From the NCBI GenBank assembly GCA_032622095.1, contig CP136069.1, positions 18,429,326 to 18,493,325 on the forward strand: 64,000 nucleotides of DNA, written 5' to 3'. Position numbers and translations under genes: made by a program. The notes under the pieces are model-generated. The model searched no databases. It had not been told where the DNA came from and was given only the letters and a program-made list of their open reading frames with translations. Positions 45,455-56,604 of the stretch are shown here, in pieces (positions within the stretch are counted from its first letter, which is position 1; each line of letters begins with the position of its first letter). Source of the DNA: Siphonodentalium dalli. Taxonomy: Eukaryota; Mollusca; Scaphopoda; Gadilida; Siphonodentaliidae.

Positions 45455-45815
45455 GAGACGTGCAATCTTATTTTACCGTTTTGTTTGTTTTGTGATACCC
45501 ATAATATATGAGCAGGGGGTGCTCGTGTCCTGGTCCCACAGTAGAGGCACCTCTGTCTTGGACTCTGGTAGTGGAAACTTCACTAATGGTGTCCAGAGCA
45601 GTCTACCTTGTGGCAGTTTACAAATGTCAGGATAAGAGTAACAAAAGCATTGAATATACCAGTCTAGACTTCCTTGGATTAACCGCCCTTTATCATATTC
45701 CCGTGTAAAAAGCAACTGATGAATTAAACGCTCATTAAGGGCGTGGCATATTCGCCCAAAACTAATACACAAGGTGTCATGACTCATGTGAAATAAGATT
45801 GCACGTCTCTACTAG
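45455..45815. mobile_element. candidate MITE with GAGACGTGCAATCTTATTT ends
   Basis: AGAGACGTGCAATCTTATTT at 45456 is mirrored by AAATAAGATTGCACGTCTCT ending at 45812. The inside holds no domain-bearing ORF. No clear target duplication, so the assignment rests on the 20-bp perfect inverted repeat. Confidence 0.6.
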
Positions 45816-46515
45816 TAGGCTGTTTACAGTGTGTACTCGAAAGTTTACCAGACGTTCAATAAAAATAAGAGAAAAAGATATCAGGCGTTCAATCCCTGTT
45901 TGACAGATTTTACTAGCCGTTCAATTTTGTTTGAGCACCACGATTTGAAATCGAGCTCGTATATGGAAAATCACAGGAACATGATCCAAACGCTACGCGT
46001 GACTTTAAATGGGATATGAAGTCATCCAAGTCATGTCTTTGTTATTAAATACGACATCGTATAGTTTGGGAGATGTGCTTATGATCGCAAACGTGGCGTG
46101 TTTTGTTTTTTTCTTTGCTCGAAAATAGGAGGTTCAATCTTCATTTACGAGAGAACCAGACACGACACTGAAACCAAATTAGTACGAAAATGTAGCGGAA
46201 CACACCGCTCATCGGGCCAGGTTTGCACCCGGGCAGGGATTTTTACACAGTTGAAGGAAAACATGACCATATACGTACCGGAGTAAATCTGAAGTGAGCG
46301 GCTTTTGTTACAACAGTTTACCGCAAACCAGCGTTCACTTCCTTCCACACAGAGTGGTGTCCAAATGAAATGTTCACAGGAACGACGTCAACTTGCAAAA
46401 TGGCTACATTGAATTCACACTGGTGTTTCCTGCATTCAAAACAAAACCTAAATGTTGCACGTTTCGGTTTATTGAACTAGATTTCAATACATTCTGTGCG
46501 ATGATTATGTTTCTC
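45816..46515. other. no recognisable gene
   Basis: ORFs of 62-67 codons, none with recognisable motifs. Confidence 0.5.
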
Positions 46516-46904
46516 TTAACCCTTTACCCAACTGAACGGCCCTGTGCCAATGCATTCTCTTATATATGCGAGTCGACCATAGGTCGCCTCGCATATATAA
46601 GAGAATGCATTGGCTTAACACATTAAAAATTATAAAATAGTTAAAGAATGTAAGAAAAAATGGTAAAAAGTGTTAAAAAAAGATTTTTTTAGGCCAATGC
46701 ATTCTCTTATATATGCGAGGCGACCTATGGTCGACTCGCATATATAAGAGAATGCATTGGCACAGGGCATAACTGTAACCATCACAATGTGGTCAATGAG
46801 CTGGTTCCAATGATATCCATATTTGTATGGTTTTATTGAGACAGACCCAAGATAATTTAGGCTGTTGCAGCTTTATTTGGCCGGTTTGTTGGGTAAAGGG
46901 TTAA
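46516..46904. mobile_element. piggyBac-like MITE with a nested palindromic MITE
   Basis: The element spans 46520-46900 between TTAA duplications. Ends are CCCTTTACCCAAC and GTTGGGTAAAGGG. The termini differ from 2986-3443, so this is a second TTAA subfamily. Most of its left half is the palindromic element at 46540-46767. Confidence 0.9.
46540..46767. mobile_element. palindromic two-hairpin MITE, nested, short form
   Basis: CCCTGTGCCAATGCATTC to GCATTGGCACAGGG with both hairpin arms and only about 60 bp of AT-rich spacer. Flanked by CGG and CAT rather than TA, so it may have arrived as internal sequence and not by fresh transposition. Confidence 0.87.
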
Positions 46905-47312
46905 ACCGTATATCGGTATGTTGATAATCATATTTGTTCTCGGTGAAACGAGTTGTACATTATTATATTAAACGGACATGGCTCATTCTAACCTCCAAAT
47001 CGTTTTCTACGAAATTTGAAGCGACGGATACGATAGGTCGATAAATAAACGAACTGTTGATATACCGCTTCATATGCTCTGAAAAACAGTTGCCAAAGTC
47101 ACAGCCATTTTTCAGCCGTTTTCATTTATGTTAATATTGACATTCTATGGTGTTTTAAGCCAAACTCATTGCAAAAACAGTCAAAAAGACTTGCAGGAAA
47201 AAACATTTTGAGTTGCGGAAAAATTGTTTGTTGGTCCCATCGACCACCCACCAACCCCGGCATACGTGCCCGGAAAATCACCACCCCCTTCCGCTGACTC
47301 ACAAGGTAGATA
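46905..47312. other. no recognisable gene
   Basis: Short ORFs without domains. Confidence 0.5.
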
Positions 47313-47394
47313 TTGCTAGGCCAATGTTTTCTCATATATGTACGGGCTCCATATGGGAGACTCGGATATATAAGGCAATGCATAGGCACAGGAT
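47313..47394. repeat. degenerate palindromic arm
   Basis: GCTAGGCCAATGTTTTCTC, ATATATGTACGGGCTCC, GGAGACTCGGATATATAAGG and GCATAGGCACAGG: one decayed arm of the palindromic family. Confidence 0.75.
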
Positions 47395-47658
47395 TTCGCA
47401 AACTTTCAGTAATCTCCAGTAAAGGGTTAAATGATAATTTGTACATGTTACATTAATCAATTTTATAATCAGTTATTCCTAGGAAATATACTTGAATCCC
47501 ACACGCATCTTTGAGATAATAACTTGGTGGATTGCGTGTTGCGGTCTATAACATCAGTGTTTTGCGGTCTATAACATCAGTGCATATTGCAAAGTGCAAA
47601 GAAATAAAAGGCTAACAGGAGTGTCATTAACATCACCGTACATAGGGTAGTCAGCATC

Positions 47659-47659
<1 letters not shown>
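47395..47659. other. no gene; short duplication
   Basis: TTGCGGTCTATAACATCAGTG occurs twice in tandem-like order near 47540-47583. Otherwise nothing. Confidence 0.6.

Positions 47660-47719
<60 letters not shown>
47660..47719. repeat. (TA)n microsatellite
   Basis: Thirty uninterrupted AT dinucleotides. Confidence 0.98.
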
Positions 47720-47721
<2 letters not shown>

Positions 47722-47947
47722 CCTGGACAAGTGGTCTTGCTAATATGCTATGATGATGGTGGTCCTGCTGAATTGTAATGATGCGGGTAGGGCAAACTGA
47801 TACGAAAAGTACCGTTATTTTTTCTAAAATTGTCATTTTCGCGATGTTTTTGTAAATCCGAGCGATTTGAGAAAAAACAGTGTGAGTATGAAACATTCAA
47901 GATCATATATATTTTTGAAAAATATAGTAATGCCTGCTGGATTGTTT

Positions 47948-48372
47948 TACCCTGTGCCAATGCATTCTCTTATATATGCGAGTCGACCATAGGTCGCCTC
48001 GCATATATAAGAGAATGCATCGGCCTAACAATTTTTTATCATTTTTTTTAAATAAATGTTTCTGACAATTTTTAGGACATAAAATAAAAAACATCCATTA
48101 CCCTGCAGGGAGCCCCACAATTTTTAGGACATAAAATAAAAACACATCCATTACCCTGCAGGGAGCCCCACACATATATAGAAGCATATAGAAGAGTGTC
48201 GTCTGCTCATGTTTGTCTGGGGCTCTGTATGTGTGAAATTATAAAATTGTTAAAGAATATAAGAAAACATTATTAAAATTGTAAAACATTGTTAGGCCAA
48301 TGCATTCTCTTATATATGCGATGCGACCTATGGTCGACTCGCATATATAAGAGAATGCATTGGCACAGGGTA
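47948..48372. mobile_element. palindromic two-hairpin MITE, full copy with internal duplication
   Basis: The element spans 47950-48370 with TA on both sides. Both arms are present. The internal module TTTTTAGGACATAAAATAAA through CATTACCCTGCAGGGAGCCC is duplicated in tandem (about 58 bp, 48066-48172), and is followed by ACATATATAGAAGCATATAG, GAGTGTCGTCTGCTCATG and TCTGGGGCTCTG. Confidence 0.9.
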
Positions 48373-48378
48373 AAGATC

Positions 48379-48465
48379 ATATATATGCTGTTAATTCAAC
48401 ACAAAACGGTTAGGATGTCGACATGGTCCTAATTACGCCAATACGTTCGATTCATATCATTATGG
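48379..48465 (+). repeat. left copy of an 87-bp direct duplication
   Basis: CTGTTAATTCAACACAAAAC, GGTTAGGATGTCGACAT and CCAATACGTTCGATTC are repeated at 49058-49144. The intervening 590 bp is the GTT-rich, GC-richer block with the polyglutamine ORF. Confidence 0.93.
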
Positions 48466-48641
48466 GACCGCTTGGTTTGGAAGGGGTTGTTTTCCCCTCC
48501 CCTTCAACCCACTTTGGTAGTTGTATGGGGGGTTATGAAATGATATGTACACAAGATATAACGCACGAGGGATAAAAATGGTCTAGACATGATGATTATG
48601 TTTTGTTTTTATTTCCCCTTCTTTTTCCTATTGGAGTGTGA

Positions 48642-48677
<36 letters not shown>
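48642..48677. repeat. (GTT)n microsatellite
   Basis: Twelve GTT units; a second run of about eight is at 48823-48848. Confidence 0.96.
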
Positions 48678-48745
48678 CTGCATAGTGCTGGAGGCTGCTG
48701 GCTGGGTAAGTTCGTTAGTTCGTTGTTGTTGGTGTTGTCTGTCCG

Positions 48746-49021
48746 TCAGCTCTTTGCCCTTACCTCAGCAAGTATTGCTGCAACTCCGCCAATGATCGTG
48801 GGGCGGATCTGATAGAGCTGCTTTTGTTGTTGTTGTTGTTGTTGTTGCTGCTGCTGGAGGTTGAGATGGAAACCAACGGACTGTGACGATATTCCGGTGT
48901 CTCGGTGGTAACGTGTCCATCTCCACCTCGACGTCTGTGGCAGGGACGTCGGGGTGACATCGGCGTCCCTGACTCTGGAATCAGCCACAGCCTTATGGGA
49001 GTCGTATAAATAAACAGCCAC
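48746..49021 (-). CDS. candidate polyglutamine exon (low confidence)
   Basis: A 91-codon minus-strand frame with 11 glutamines at about residues 56-66, followed by LYQIRPTIIGGVAAILAE. At that point the DNA reads GAGGTAAGG, a good 5' splice-site consensus, and the frame ends shortly after. The block is richer in G+C than its surroundings and is bracketed by an 87-bp direct duplication. Against a gene: other frames are also open here because of the triplet repeat, and no family is recognised. If real, it would be an exon ending at about 48768. Confidence 0.22.
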   Translation of the reverse strand: MAVYLYDSHKAVADSRVRDADVTPTSLPQTSRWRWTRYHRDTGISSQSVGFHLNLQQQQQQQQQQQKQLYQIRPTIIGGVAAILAEVRAKS

Positions 49022-49057
49022 CTTCTACCATTGTCATTAGATCGACATTACCTCTGG

Positions 49058-49144
49058 ATCTGTTAATTCAACACAAAACGGTTAGGATGTCGACATTGTC
49101 CTAATTGCGCCAATACGTTCGATTCAGATCATTACGGGCCGACG
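49058..49144 (+). repeat. right copy of the 87-bp direct duplication
   Basis: Matches 48379-48465 with substitutions at CATGGTCC/CATTGTCC and ATTACG/ATTGCG. Confidence 0.93.
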
Positions 49145-49821
49145 ACACATCCGGCCTTATACCTGCTCATAAGCTGCGAGATCACGCGCAGTCGGCGAGA
49201 GTGGCTTCCTCATTGAAAATCTGCGTGATGGGCCTCCGGGAAAACACACGAGTACAGTTATGAGATCGCCCAAGGTCAACCTTTTTTCTTGAGTGCAACA
49301 ATGTTATCTTATAAATCTCACGCAGTACAGGTTCACAGAATGACCGATAGCTCGCGGTTACGCTGCTAACAAATATATAAGAATGTACTTATTGTTATTC
49401 AATGTATATCAGCGGTACTAAACCGTATACGCCATATCATATATTTTATCAATGCAGACTGCTAATGTCCCTTTCAGTGCCAAATATAGAAGCGTGTATT
49501 CTCAGAATTTGGTGGCAATTAATCCATATAAAGCGACAGACTAAAGGTACGTTCACACACTGGAAAGTTTTCACGGTATATGGGTTGCATGCATTTCGTC
49601 GTAGAAAACGATATGATGCCAGAATATAAACGGAAACATGCATATGAAATGCATCTGTACCACAGCTAACTACGTGAGAGGTATAATCTCTGTAGTTTCG
49701 CATGCAGCAATGCTACGGAATTTGCCTGTAAATAACATGCAATTAGCTCTCAAGAATCATCACACAGGTATTTGAAGGCAAATTCTTGTAGCACCGTTAC
49801 AAGTGGAACTATATACATTTT
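49145..49821. other. no recognisable gene
   Basis: ORFs of 75-84 codons on both strands over 49402-49703 have no recognisable domain. Confidence 0.5.
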
Positions 49822-50159
49822 AGTGATCAGATATCGATTTTCGAAGTTTGTTATTTCTCGAGATGTGCAATTATTTGTAGCCCAGAAAACAGCCGTCAAA
49901 CAAACGGTCTCGGACAAAATTGCGGATGACGATGGATAACTCTAAAATCATTCGTGATACTCAAGTGAAAATACGGCCATATTCCGTTGAACAAAATGCT
50001 GATAAATAACACGTTTTGGGAAATTTGATACCATAGTTGAAGGTGGTTAGCATTATTTTGTTGCAAATAATCGATTCTGATAACTATAGCGTATTTTGAA
50101 GAAGTTGTTGTTGTATCTTGGTGATATGGGGACCGCCTGATCGAATTGAGTACCTTTAA
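49822..50159. mobile_element. TTAA element of the AGGTACTC family, left end missing
   Basis: Starts inside the element at AGTGATCAGATATCGATTTT. It shares CCGTCAAACRAAYGGTCTC, TTGCGGATGA, CGTTTTGGGAAATTT and the GTT run, and ends in GAGTACCT then TTAA at 50156-50159. Confidence 0.85.
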
Positions 50160-50737
50160 TAATTGTCCCAAAATTCTGAACCATCTCGTTGATAATGTGT
50201 AATACTTTTCAGAAGGTTTCAGATTCATCGGTTCTCAGACTGCTGGTTTGTTTTGTTTGTTTTATGAAATTATTGATTATTCTTTGCACCTATAAATAGC
50301 AGAAAAATAAATGTTTAACCCCTTAAATGTATTAAACTTCATGTTTATCATCTTTATAATATTCCAGGGTCAATATGCAGTGACTATGAAATACGCGAAA
50401 TTCTATTATAGCTTTCACTCAATGCTTCCACTTAAAAGGGGGACTGTACACTAAATCCGGCCATTTATCACCCCTTACTCCAATTAAACATTATGTACAT
50501 TTAGAGCTCAAGAGGCGCTTAAAGGCCCACTTAAATTTCGAACCTCCAGATCACATATATAAAATATAGGTCATATTATATACCATTTGAAAAAGGAAGC
50601 TCCAGAACATTGCATTATCAACTTATCCGGTGTAATAAACTGGACATGTTGTTTTTGTTGAGTTACCAACGTGTTTTTGTCATCAAAATTGTTGTAAAAA
50701 GTTTATTATTTTCAACGGAGGTGGAATAATATTAGTT
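50160..50737. other. no recognisable gene
   Basis: No domains or repeats recognised. Confidence 0.5.
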
Positions 50738-50880
50738 ATCTTCGGCAACATCGGGGGTACATGGAGATTTAATACCTGGATGTCGATTTTGAACCCCGAG
50801 GGGGAGCCGAGGGGTTCAAAAAGAGACATCCAGTTATTAAATCTTCATGTACCCCGCGATGTTTCCGGAGATAACGATTT
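50738..50880. repeat. imperfect inverted repeat of about 65 bp per arm
   Basis: GTTATCTTCGGCAACATCGG, GGTACATGGAGATTTAATAC and CTGGATGTC are mirrored by GACATCCAGTTATTAAATCT, TCATGTACCCCGCGATGTTT and CCGGAGATAAC. Beyond it, TTTTGTCCCCACAAC (50880) pairs with a TGTGGGGACAA word at 51209, so a larger foldback element of about 480 bp is possible. Confidence 0.8.
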
Positions 50881-51380
50881 TGTCCCCACAACAATAACCA
50901 CGTCTCCTTAATTTAAGTGTCTTTTTCATAGGTTATCCGATTAATTCACACCAATAAGAATAATTCAGTAGCTGACCTAAGGACCCGGCGTCAGGTGACG
51001 TCAAATTCGGCGTGAGAGATCAACGTCACGATTGGTGGAAACTGCCAGTCCAAGGGTCATTCATATATACCCCCGATGTTTCACGTGCTCATATATATAC
51101 CCCCGATGTTTGGCGCACGTTCTTTTATACCCCGCTGTCAAGGGTGACGGGGGACATGGTGATTTAAACGTGGCGTTGTAGCCAATCAGATTGCTAGTTA
51201 CAACCGGATGTGGGGACAACTCTATTTATTACATGATCCTACCATTATTCGATTCAATAAACCAATTCTATAAATTGTGATATTAAACGTTCGTTTAATA
51301 ACAGGAAACAGTGCCAGGTGACACTGTCCAGCCCTAATTTATTGGACTCGTTTTAGATCCTCTATATCTTAAAGATATAG

Positions 51381-51584
51381 TTATTCCCCTTCCATTAAAA
51401 ATTCATCTTTACTTTTAATTCTGCTGCATTCTGGCCAGTAGGTGCCAGCGATGGTTGGTATGGTGATCTGTGCGCAAAACGTCACCGGGCCAGCAGTGGC
51501 AACCGGCACGACAAATTCCCCACCGTACATATGTAATAGTTCCAAGGAAAATGTCTTATACCGTTCTTGACTGGATTTTTGCAA
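51381..51584 (-). CDS. orphan short ORF, unknown
   Basis: A 67-codon frame with the stretch MYGGEFVVPVATAGPVTF and ITIPTIAGTYWPECSRI. It is not low-complexity and has no recognisable family, signal peptide or splice context that I can defend. Listed because its composition looks protein-like. Chance is a serious alternative. Confidence 0.2.
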   Translation of the reverse strand: MQKSSQERYKTFSLELLHMYGGEFVVPVATAGPVTFCAQITIPTIAGTYWPECSRIKSKDEFLMEGE

Positions 51585-51599
51585 AATCTGCGTCTAGGA

Positions 51600-52314
51600 A
51601 TGAAGGTTGCCACTAGCATTTAACATTTATCGACCAATATTATTGCTGTAAAGCAACAAGTCAGTAATTATACTATAGTAGAATTAATGCCTGAAGATTA
51701 TGTGTCACTATTATATATAGATTTGACCGTTAAGACTATGTGTCGATTACAATGTCAATGAATAAAATATTTGTTTTCTACAGTTTGTTCAAAGAAGCTG
51801 ACAAACTTGCCCAGATATACGATTCAGATTCCATTCCCTGAGCGCGGATGAAAAAGAACATTATTCAACAATGGTGCAAACGATCAGCTAGCACGGAATA
51901 CCAAGAGACGAATTAATGCCGGCATGGATGTTTGGGATGACATCAGTATTGAGTGTAAATTAGTGCATTGAGTAATCCTAGTTGTTAAGATATCAGAGCC
52001 GTCTCATTAAACATGGAAAGCTTGTGCAGTTTCCGCTCGCATCAGATGAGATGGTGAGAGAACTCTAGTCTCTAGAGGGCTCAGAAGGTAATAAAAGTCA
52101 ATACAACTCCCCCATGTGCGAGGGCAGCTGTGTATCCACAACCTCAGTATTATGTATCTGTATTCTGTAGAATTTCAGTGCAGGGGCTAATGCTGGCCAT
52201 AGGCATACTGGGATCGTGTAGATCCACCACCCAATTTGTCCAGATATATATATTTTATTTTATTTTTGCCGAATTCGCGACTTCTTCTTCACGGTATGGA
52301 TCTTTAACTTGTGT
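51600..52314. other. no recognisable gene
   Basis: Short ORFs; nothing recognised. Confidence 0.5.
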
Positions 52315-52710
52315 TCGGAGGGGGGTAAAATATTTGATTCGAGTCGAGGAACCCACCCATCAAAGCTCAGAGTGATCAGATATCGATTTTAGAAATTTGA
52401 TATTTCTCGAGATGTGTACTTATTTGTGGCCTGGAAAAAAGTCGTCAAACCTATGGTTTCGGAAAAAATTGCGGATGAAGATGGATAACTCTAAACTCAA
52501 GTGGTAATACGGCCAAATTTCGTGATACTCAAGTGATAATACAGCCATATTTCGATGAACAACATATTCATAAATAACACGTTTTGGGAAATTTTATACC
52601 GAAGCTGACAGTAGTTAACATTATTTTGTTGTAACTAATCGATTATGATAACTAAAGCGTATTTTGAAGAAATGTTGTTGTTGTCGTTGATGATGTTGTT
52701 GTTGTTACAC
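52315..52710. mobile_element. TTAA element of the AGGTACTC family, both ends missing
   Basis: Begins GGTAAAATATTTGATTCGAG, then TCGAGGAACCCACCCATCAA and CAGATATCGATTTTAGAAAT, and stops in the GTT-rich stretch at 52674-52710 without reaching the ACCT terminus. Confidence 0.85.
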
Positions 52711-53479
52711 TTGGCCAGAATATTGAACTTTCAGCTCTGGAAGTCATTTGTCTGATACATTGATGGGAGGAATGAGAGGTAGCTATCGCTTTATAGCGCC
52801 CTGCGGGTGTATAACCAGCTAAAGATTCTGGTAACATGGGGGTTTTATTTATATAAATGGGATTTTTTGGGACACACTAAACGTTGTAGTGCGACGCCGA
52901 GGTCGAGTCCAATAAAAGGTGTAGTTCGGAATTTCAATTTCGTTTATTGTCGTTTACATTATTATGTTAATAATGTTGATTTTTGGTTTGTCATAAGCTA
53001 TGCCAATTACAAATAGAAGAAATGAAAAAGATAATTTGTAAGTCTTATATTTCAACTTTTATCGAAATTTTTCGTTCCGCAGCGCACTAAGAGTTCTAGT
53101 CGGACTGTTTGAGACAGCCGAGTCAGCCACCTGTTCGTTAATTAGGTGCTGATCTGTGTGACAATATGCAATAATGCAGTAGGTCCATATTTGAGGAAGT
53201 CGATTTGCGGAGTTCCCCGAATTCGCGTAGATCCCTAAAATGGTCGGAATATGTTGGTTTTAATGAGTGAACGGGTGTGTATATGTCAATTGATACGTAT
53301 TTTAAACAATTAACGACATGATCATCATAATAATGGTTTGTTCTATCAATTATATCATCATCATCATCATCATCATAATACGGAACAGGTCTTGAGACTT
53401 TTGGTCCCAATAACTTTTTTGCAATGTTTGTTTACAATTATATGTATCGTCATTCGATATTTTCTTGTGAGTCACTTAA
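52711..53479. other. no recognisable gene; short CAT run
   Basis: (ATC)7 at 53356-53377. Otherwise nothing recognised. Confidence 0.5.
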
Positions 53480-54020
53480 GCATATTACTTGTCGTCGAAC
53501 TCGTATTTTATATAATAGAAGAATGAGTCTATGTATATTTTGAATTGATCGAGTGTTAGAGCCTCGACAACGAAGTCTGGCAGAGAGTTCCAGCTATTTA
53601 CCACCCTCTGCGTGAAGAAATATTTTCATATTTCCTTGTTAACAGTGCGGATCTGTAGCTTTTTATTATGTCGTCTTGTTCTTCCTGATGAATTTCTTTC
53701 TAATAGGTCACAGGCATTGGTATTGTAATGACCATTCAACAGTTTATATATCTCGATTAGATCTCCTCTAAATCTTCGCTATTTTAAAGACATCAGATTA
53801 AGTCTTATCATTCGGTCTCGGTAGCATAGAGTTTTGATTTGAGGAACTAGTTTCGTTGCTTTTCTTTTTATTTTCTCTAACACAATGCTTTGATATGTGT
53901 GATATGGGATCCATGAGTTACAGTATTCGATGATAGGTCTGACCATGCTTATGTAGAGCGATCGGAAAGTATCGATGTCCAAGTTCGTGAAAGTTCTATT
54001 GACTATATGCCGATGATTTG
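53480..54020 (-). pseudogene. CR1-like LINE reverse transcriptase C-terminus
   Basis: The minus strand reads FTNLDIDTFRSLYISMVRPI, IEYCNSWIPY, LEKIKRKATKLVPQI and CYRDRMIRLNLMSLK. A stop and RFRGDLIEIYKLLNGHY follow. KYFFTQRVVNSWNSLPDFVV and LDQFKIYIDSFF close it. This is the complete C-terminal signature of CR1-like LINEs, with two stops. The C-terminal segment aligns in pattern with 6136-6465. Everything upstream of the thumb is missing. Confidence 0.9.
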
Positions 54021-55150
54021 AGAAGCTTTATTTTTTTAGGATATTGTATAGGAAGGCTAATCTGGACGTGTCAAATTGAGCTATAGCGATGGGATATCTC
54101 GCAGGACAACACATTTCGGGTTTTCGCGGGATGTGTATTCGCTAGATGTCTGATAGTTGCAGTATGTAACTATTATGACCGCGTTAATTGCTTTCGATGT
54201 TTAGGTACATGTATGAACAATCATGCGTCGCATCAGTGTAACCCACATTTTCAACTTTCCGAGAAAATGAAGGTTTTCAGACAACATTTCTCCTAATGTT
54301 GACAAAGCATGAAGTATTGTTGTATTTATCCCAATGAAAACTGACATTAGCTGTCCATTGAACCACATATTTTTTCTGTTTACTACCTCGTTTTCTTTTA
54401 AAAAGCAATAACTTGTTTGGAGATACGACCTTTTGCGTACGCCAACGACGATTCGTTTCCGTGCTATAAGGAAGTTGTGCTAATGAATACAGATTAAGCT
54501 AAATATGGTGGCAATCGTATGTGTCTATGAACTAAAAGGTGCCTATTCTACATTATGAATATTCACTCATGTGCATCATCATACAGAAATTTGTGGAACA
54601 ATCACGAAATTTAAATCACCAAATGATCACGTGACTACCATGGAGATACGATCATATAGCACACATTTGAGAATTTACAAACACAAAACAGAAGTCACGT
54701 GGACAACCTGAAGCATTCGATTGGCTGCTGTTGGACATACGACCTTATAGCACGAATAATTGTGAAGATCGCTGGAGATACGACATTTGTGTCACTGGTT
54801 TGTGAGAATATTTGCCATCCAATGAAAAAACAGCTTGGCCCATCGGATTGGATTTTTTCGCACGATTAGAATGATATCAAATACTCATTTCCCGCCAAAA
54901 TGGAGTTACGACCTTATAGCACTGATGCGACGAAATTTTATGGCTGGGCCACTCTTGAAGATTTTATGGCGGGAACACAATGCCTCCGATTAGTAGTTTT
55001 GTATCGACATTTAGAGGCTTTCTGGTGAGGTGGATGAGAAACCTGACTAGGGTGTTCTTGTTTATAGGAGGGAGGCTGTATGGTATAACTACACGATGTT
55101 TGTAGATGATCACGCGCCATCGACAACCTAGAGATCATCTCGAATCAGGA
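54021..55150. other. no recognisable gene; drifting AGATACGA words
   Basis: GGAGATACGACCTT and related words (ATGGAGATACGATCATATAG, GGACATACGACCTTATAGCA, GGAGTTACGACCTTATAGCA) recur over 54418-54925 at irregular spacing, possibly a very old repeat. Confidence 0.5.
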
Positions 55151-55159
55151 AATATCCAC

Positions 55160-55457
55160 ATAAAGGTGCATGTACTCCACACGAGACATGGGCGCCACAT
55201 AGACCATTTTATGTACTCCACACGAGACATGGGCGCCACATATAGACCATTTTATGTACTCCACACGAGACATGGGCGCCACATAGACCATTTTACGGAT
55301 AGCGAGAATTAAGCATCATTGGATGGATTCTATCCATAACAAAGCACACATGTTTGGAGCCCTATCCATAACAAAGCACACATGTTTGGAGCCCTATCCA
55401 TAACAAAGCACACATGTTTGGAGCCCTATCCATAACAAAGCACACATGTTTGGAGCC
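55160..55457. repeat. two adjacent minisatellites (41 bp and 32 bp)
   Basis: Three units of ATGTACTCCACACGAGACAT plus GGGCGCCACATAGACCATTT at 55167-55295. After a 30-bp gap there are four units of CTATCCATAACAAAGCACAC plus ATGTTTGGAGCC at 55328-55457. Confidence 0.94.
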
Positions 55458-55709
55458 GCATGAATTTACTGTGGGTGATTCGGAGTGGGTCTCTAAAACT
55501 AATTATAACTTTATTATCTTTCTTAATTTTTGCGTAAAATTTTAAAGATATATCAGGGACATATATTTCTTCCCGAACGTTAACAAACATTTACAGTTTC
55601 CCATCGTATTTTTATTTATTTTATGTGACAAAATAGTCGGACAATTCAGAAAACTGCGCTTACAACTCTATGTTTTGTGGTGTTAGAAAACGCCCAAAAA
55701 AAGTAGTTC

Positions 55710-56252
55710 TATATTGTAATTTTACACCATTTTTTCAGAGAATATAGAGTGAACATAGTCCTGTCGGAATATCATAAGGATTACCGTGTGTTTTGTGATT
55801 ATTTAACCCTCAGACAGCCGAAAGCGGCGACTATTAATTCGCTCTGCGGCTCCGGCTTTGTCGGCGTGTCAGATGAAAATGAAACTTATCTGTTTAAATG
55901 TCCACTTTTCGTATCGAATGGTGATACAAAACCTAATTGTGCATGGATAAATTATATTACACTTAATCCGCTTATCTCCGCGGGCATAATTCTATGTTTT
56001 GGTAACAATTTATTTGAGACACAAACTGCTTTATATCCACGGTGTGGAATCACGTGGTTTCCAGTTGATGATTATCCCGCATTCAAAATGGCCGAGGCGA
56101 TCGAAAACGCGACCGAAACGAGGAAAAAAGGTAATAAACTAAGATATGGCATATTACATATTATTTTTGACAGCTACGAGCTATACAATTTTTCAAACAA
56201 TCTGATACCTCATTTATGTCCAAATTCACGTTTGTTTGCTCTAACATTCTGA
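55710..56252 (+). CDS. orphan ORF of about 180 codons, unknown function
   Basis: Open from just after a TAG at 55707-55709 to a TGA at 56250-56252. There is no ATG near the start; a GTG at 55749 is the first alternative. The sequence before it (CCATTTTTTCAGAG) resembles a 3' splice site, so an exon is conceivable. The protein is not repetitive: it has LTLRQPKAATINSLCGSGFV, PLISAGIILCFGNNLF, ALYPRCGITWFPVDDYPAF and a Glu/Lys/Arg-rich AEAIENATETRKKGNK. Seven Cys are spread out. I recognise no family. It is the longest frame in the window explained neither by LINEs nor by tandem repeats. Its stop lies in an inverted repeat (56242-56339). Confidence 0.4.
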   Translation, partial: YIVILHHFFREYRVNIVLSEYHKDYRVFCDYLTLRQPKAATINSLCGSGFVGVSDENETYLFKCPLFVSNGDTKPNCAWINYITLNPLISAGIILCFGNNLFETQTALYPRCGITWFPVDDYPAFKMAEAIENATETRKKGNKLRYGILHIIFDSYELYNFSNNLIPHLCPNSRLFALTF

Positions 56253-56339
56253 CCAAAGTTGTTAGTCGAAGGATTCTCCAAGATGTATGGACTGTTGTAT
56301 TCCACGCACCTCCGACTGGCAACTTTGGTCAGAATGTTA
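56242..56339. repeat. 20-bp perfect inverted repeat at the ORF end
   Basis: TAACATTCTGACCAAAGTTG and its exact inverse CAACTTTGGTCAGAATGTTA, separated by 58 bp. It could be a tiny foldback element or a stem-loop in the 3' end of the upstream ORF's transcript. Confidence 0.9.
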
Positions 56340-56604
56340 TAGAAAACCACTAAGTATTCCGAATAAATAAGGTATCAACTTGTTTCAAAAATAAACTAGC
56401 ATATGCTCGTAACCGTCAAACTGCTAAGTTTTGTGTCAGTTCTTCGTATATTATGTTTTTTGTGCTTTTGCAAATTTTGAATGCGTGGTACTCACCAACC
56501 TCGAAACCACGTGACTCCCCACCGTGATATCATGCAGTTCGACCAGCTTGTGCATGTCATCATCACTCTTTCCCAAATCTCAACGGCTACGCTAGATCAT
56601 GCCA

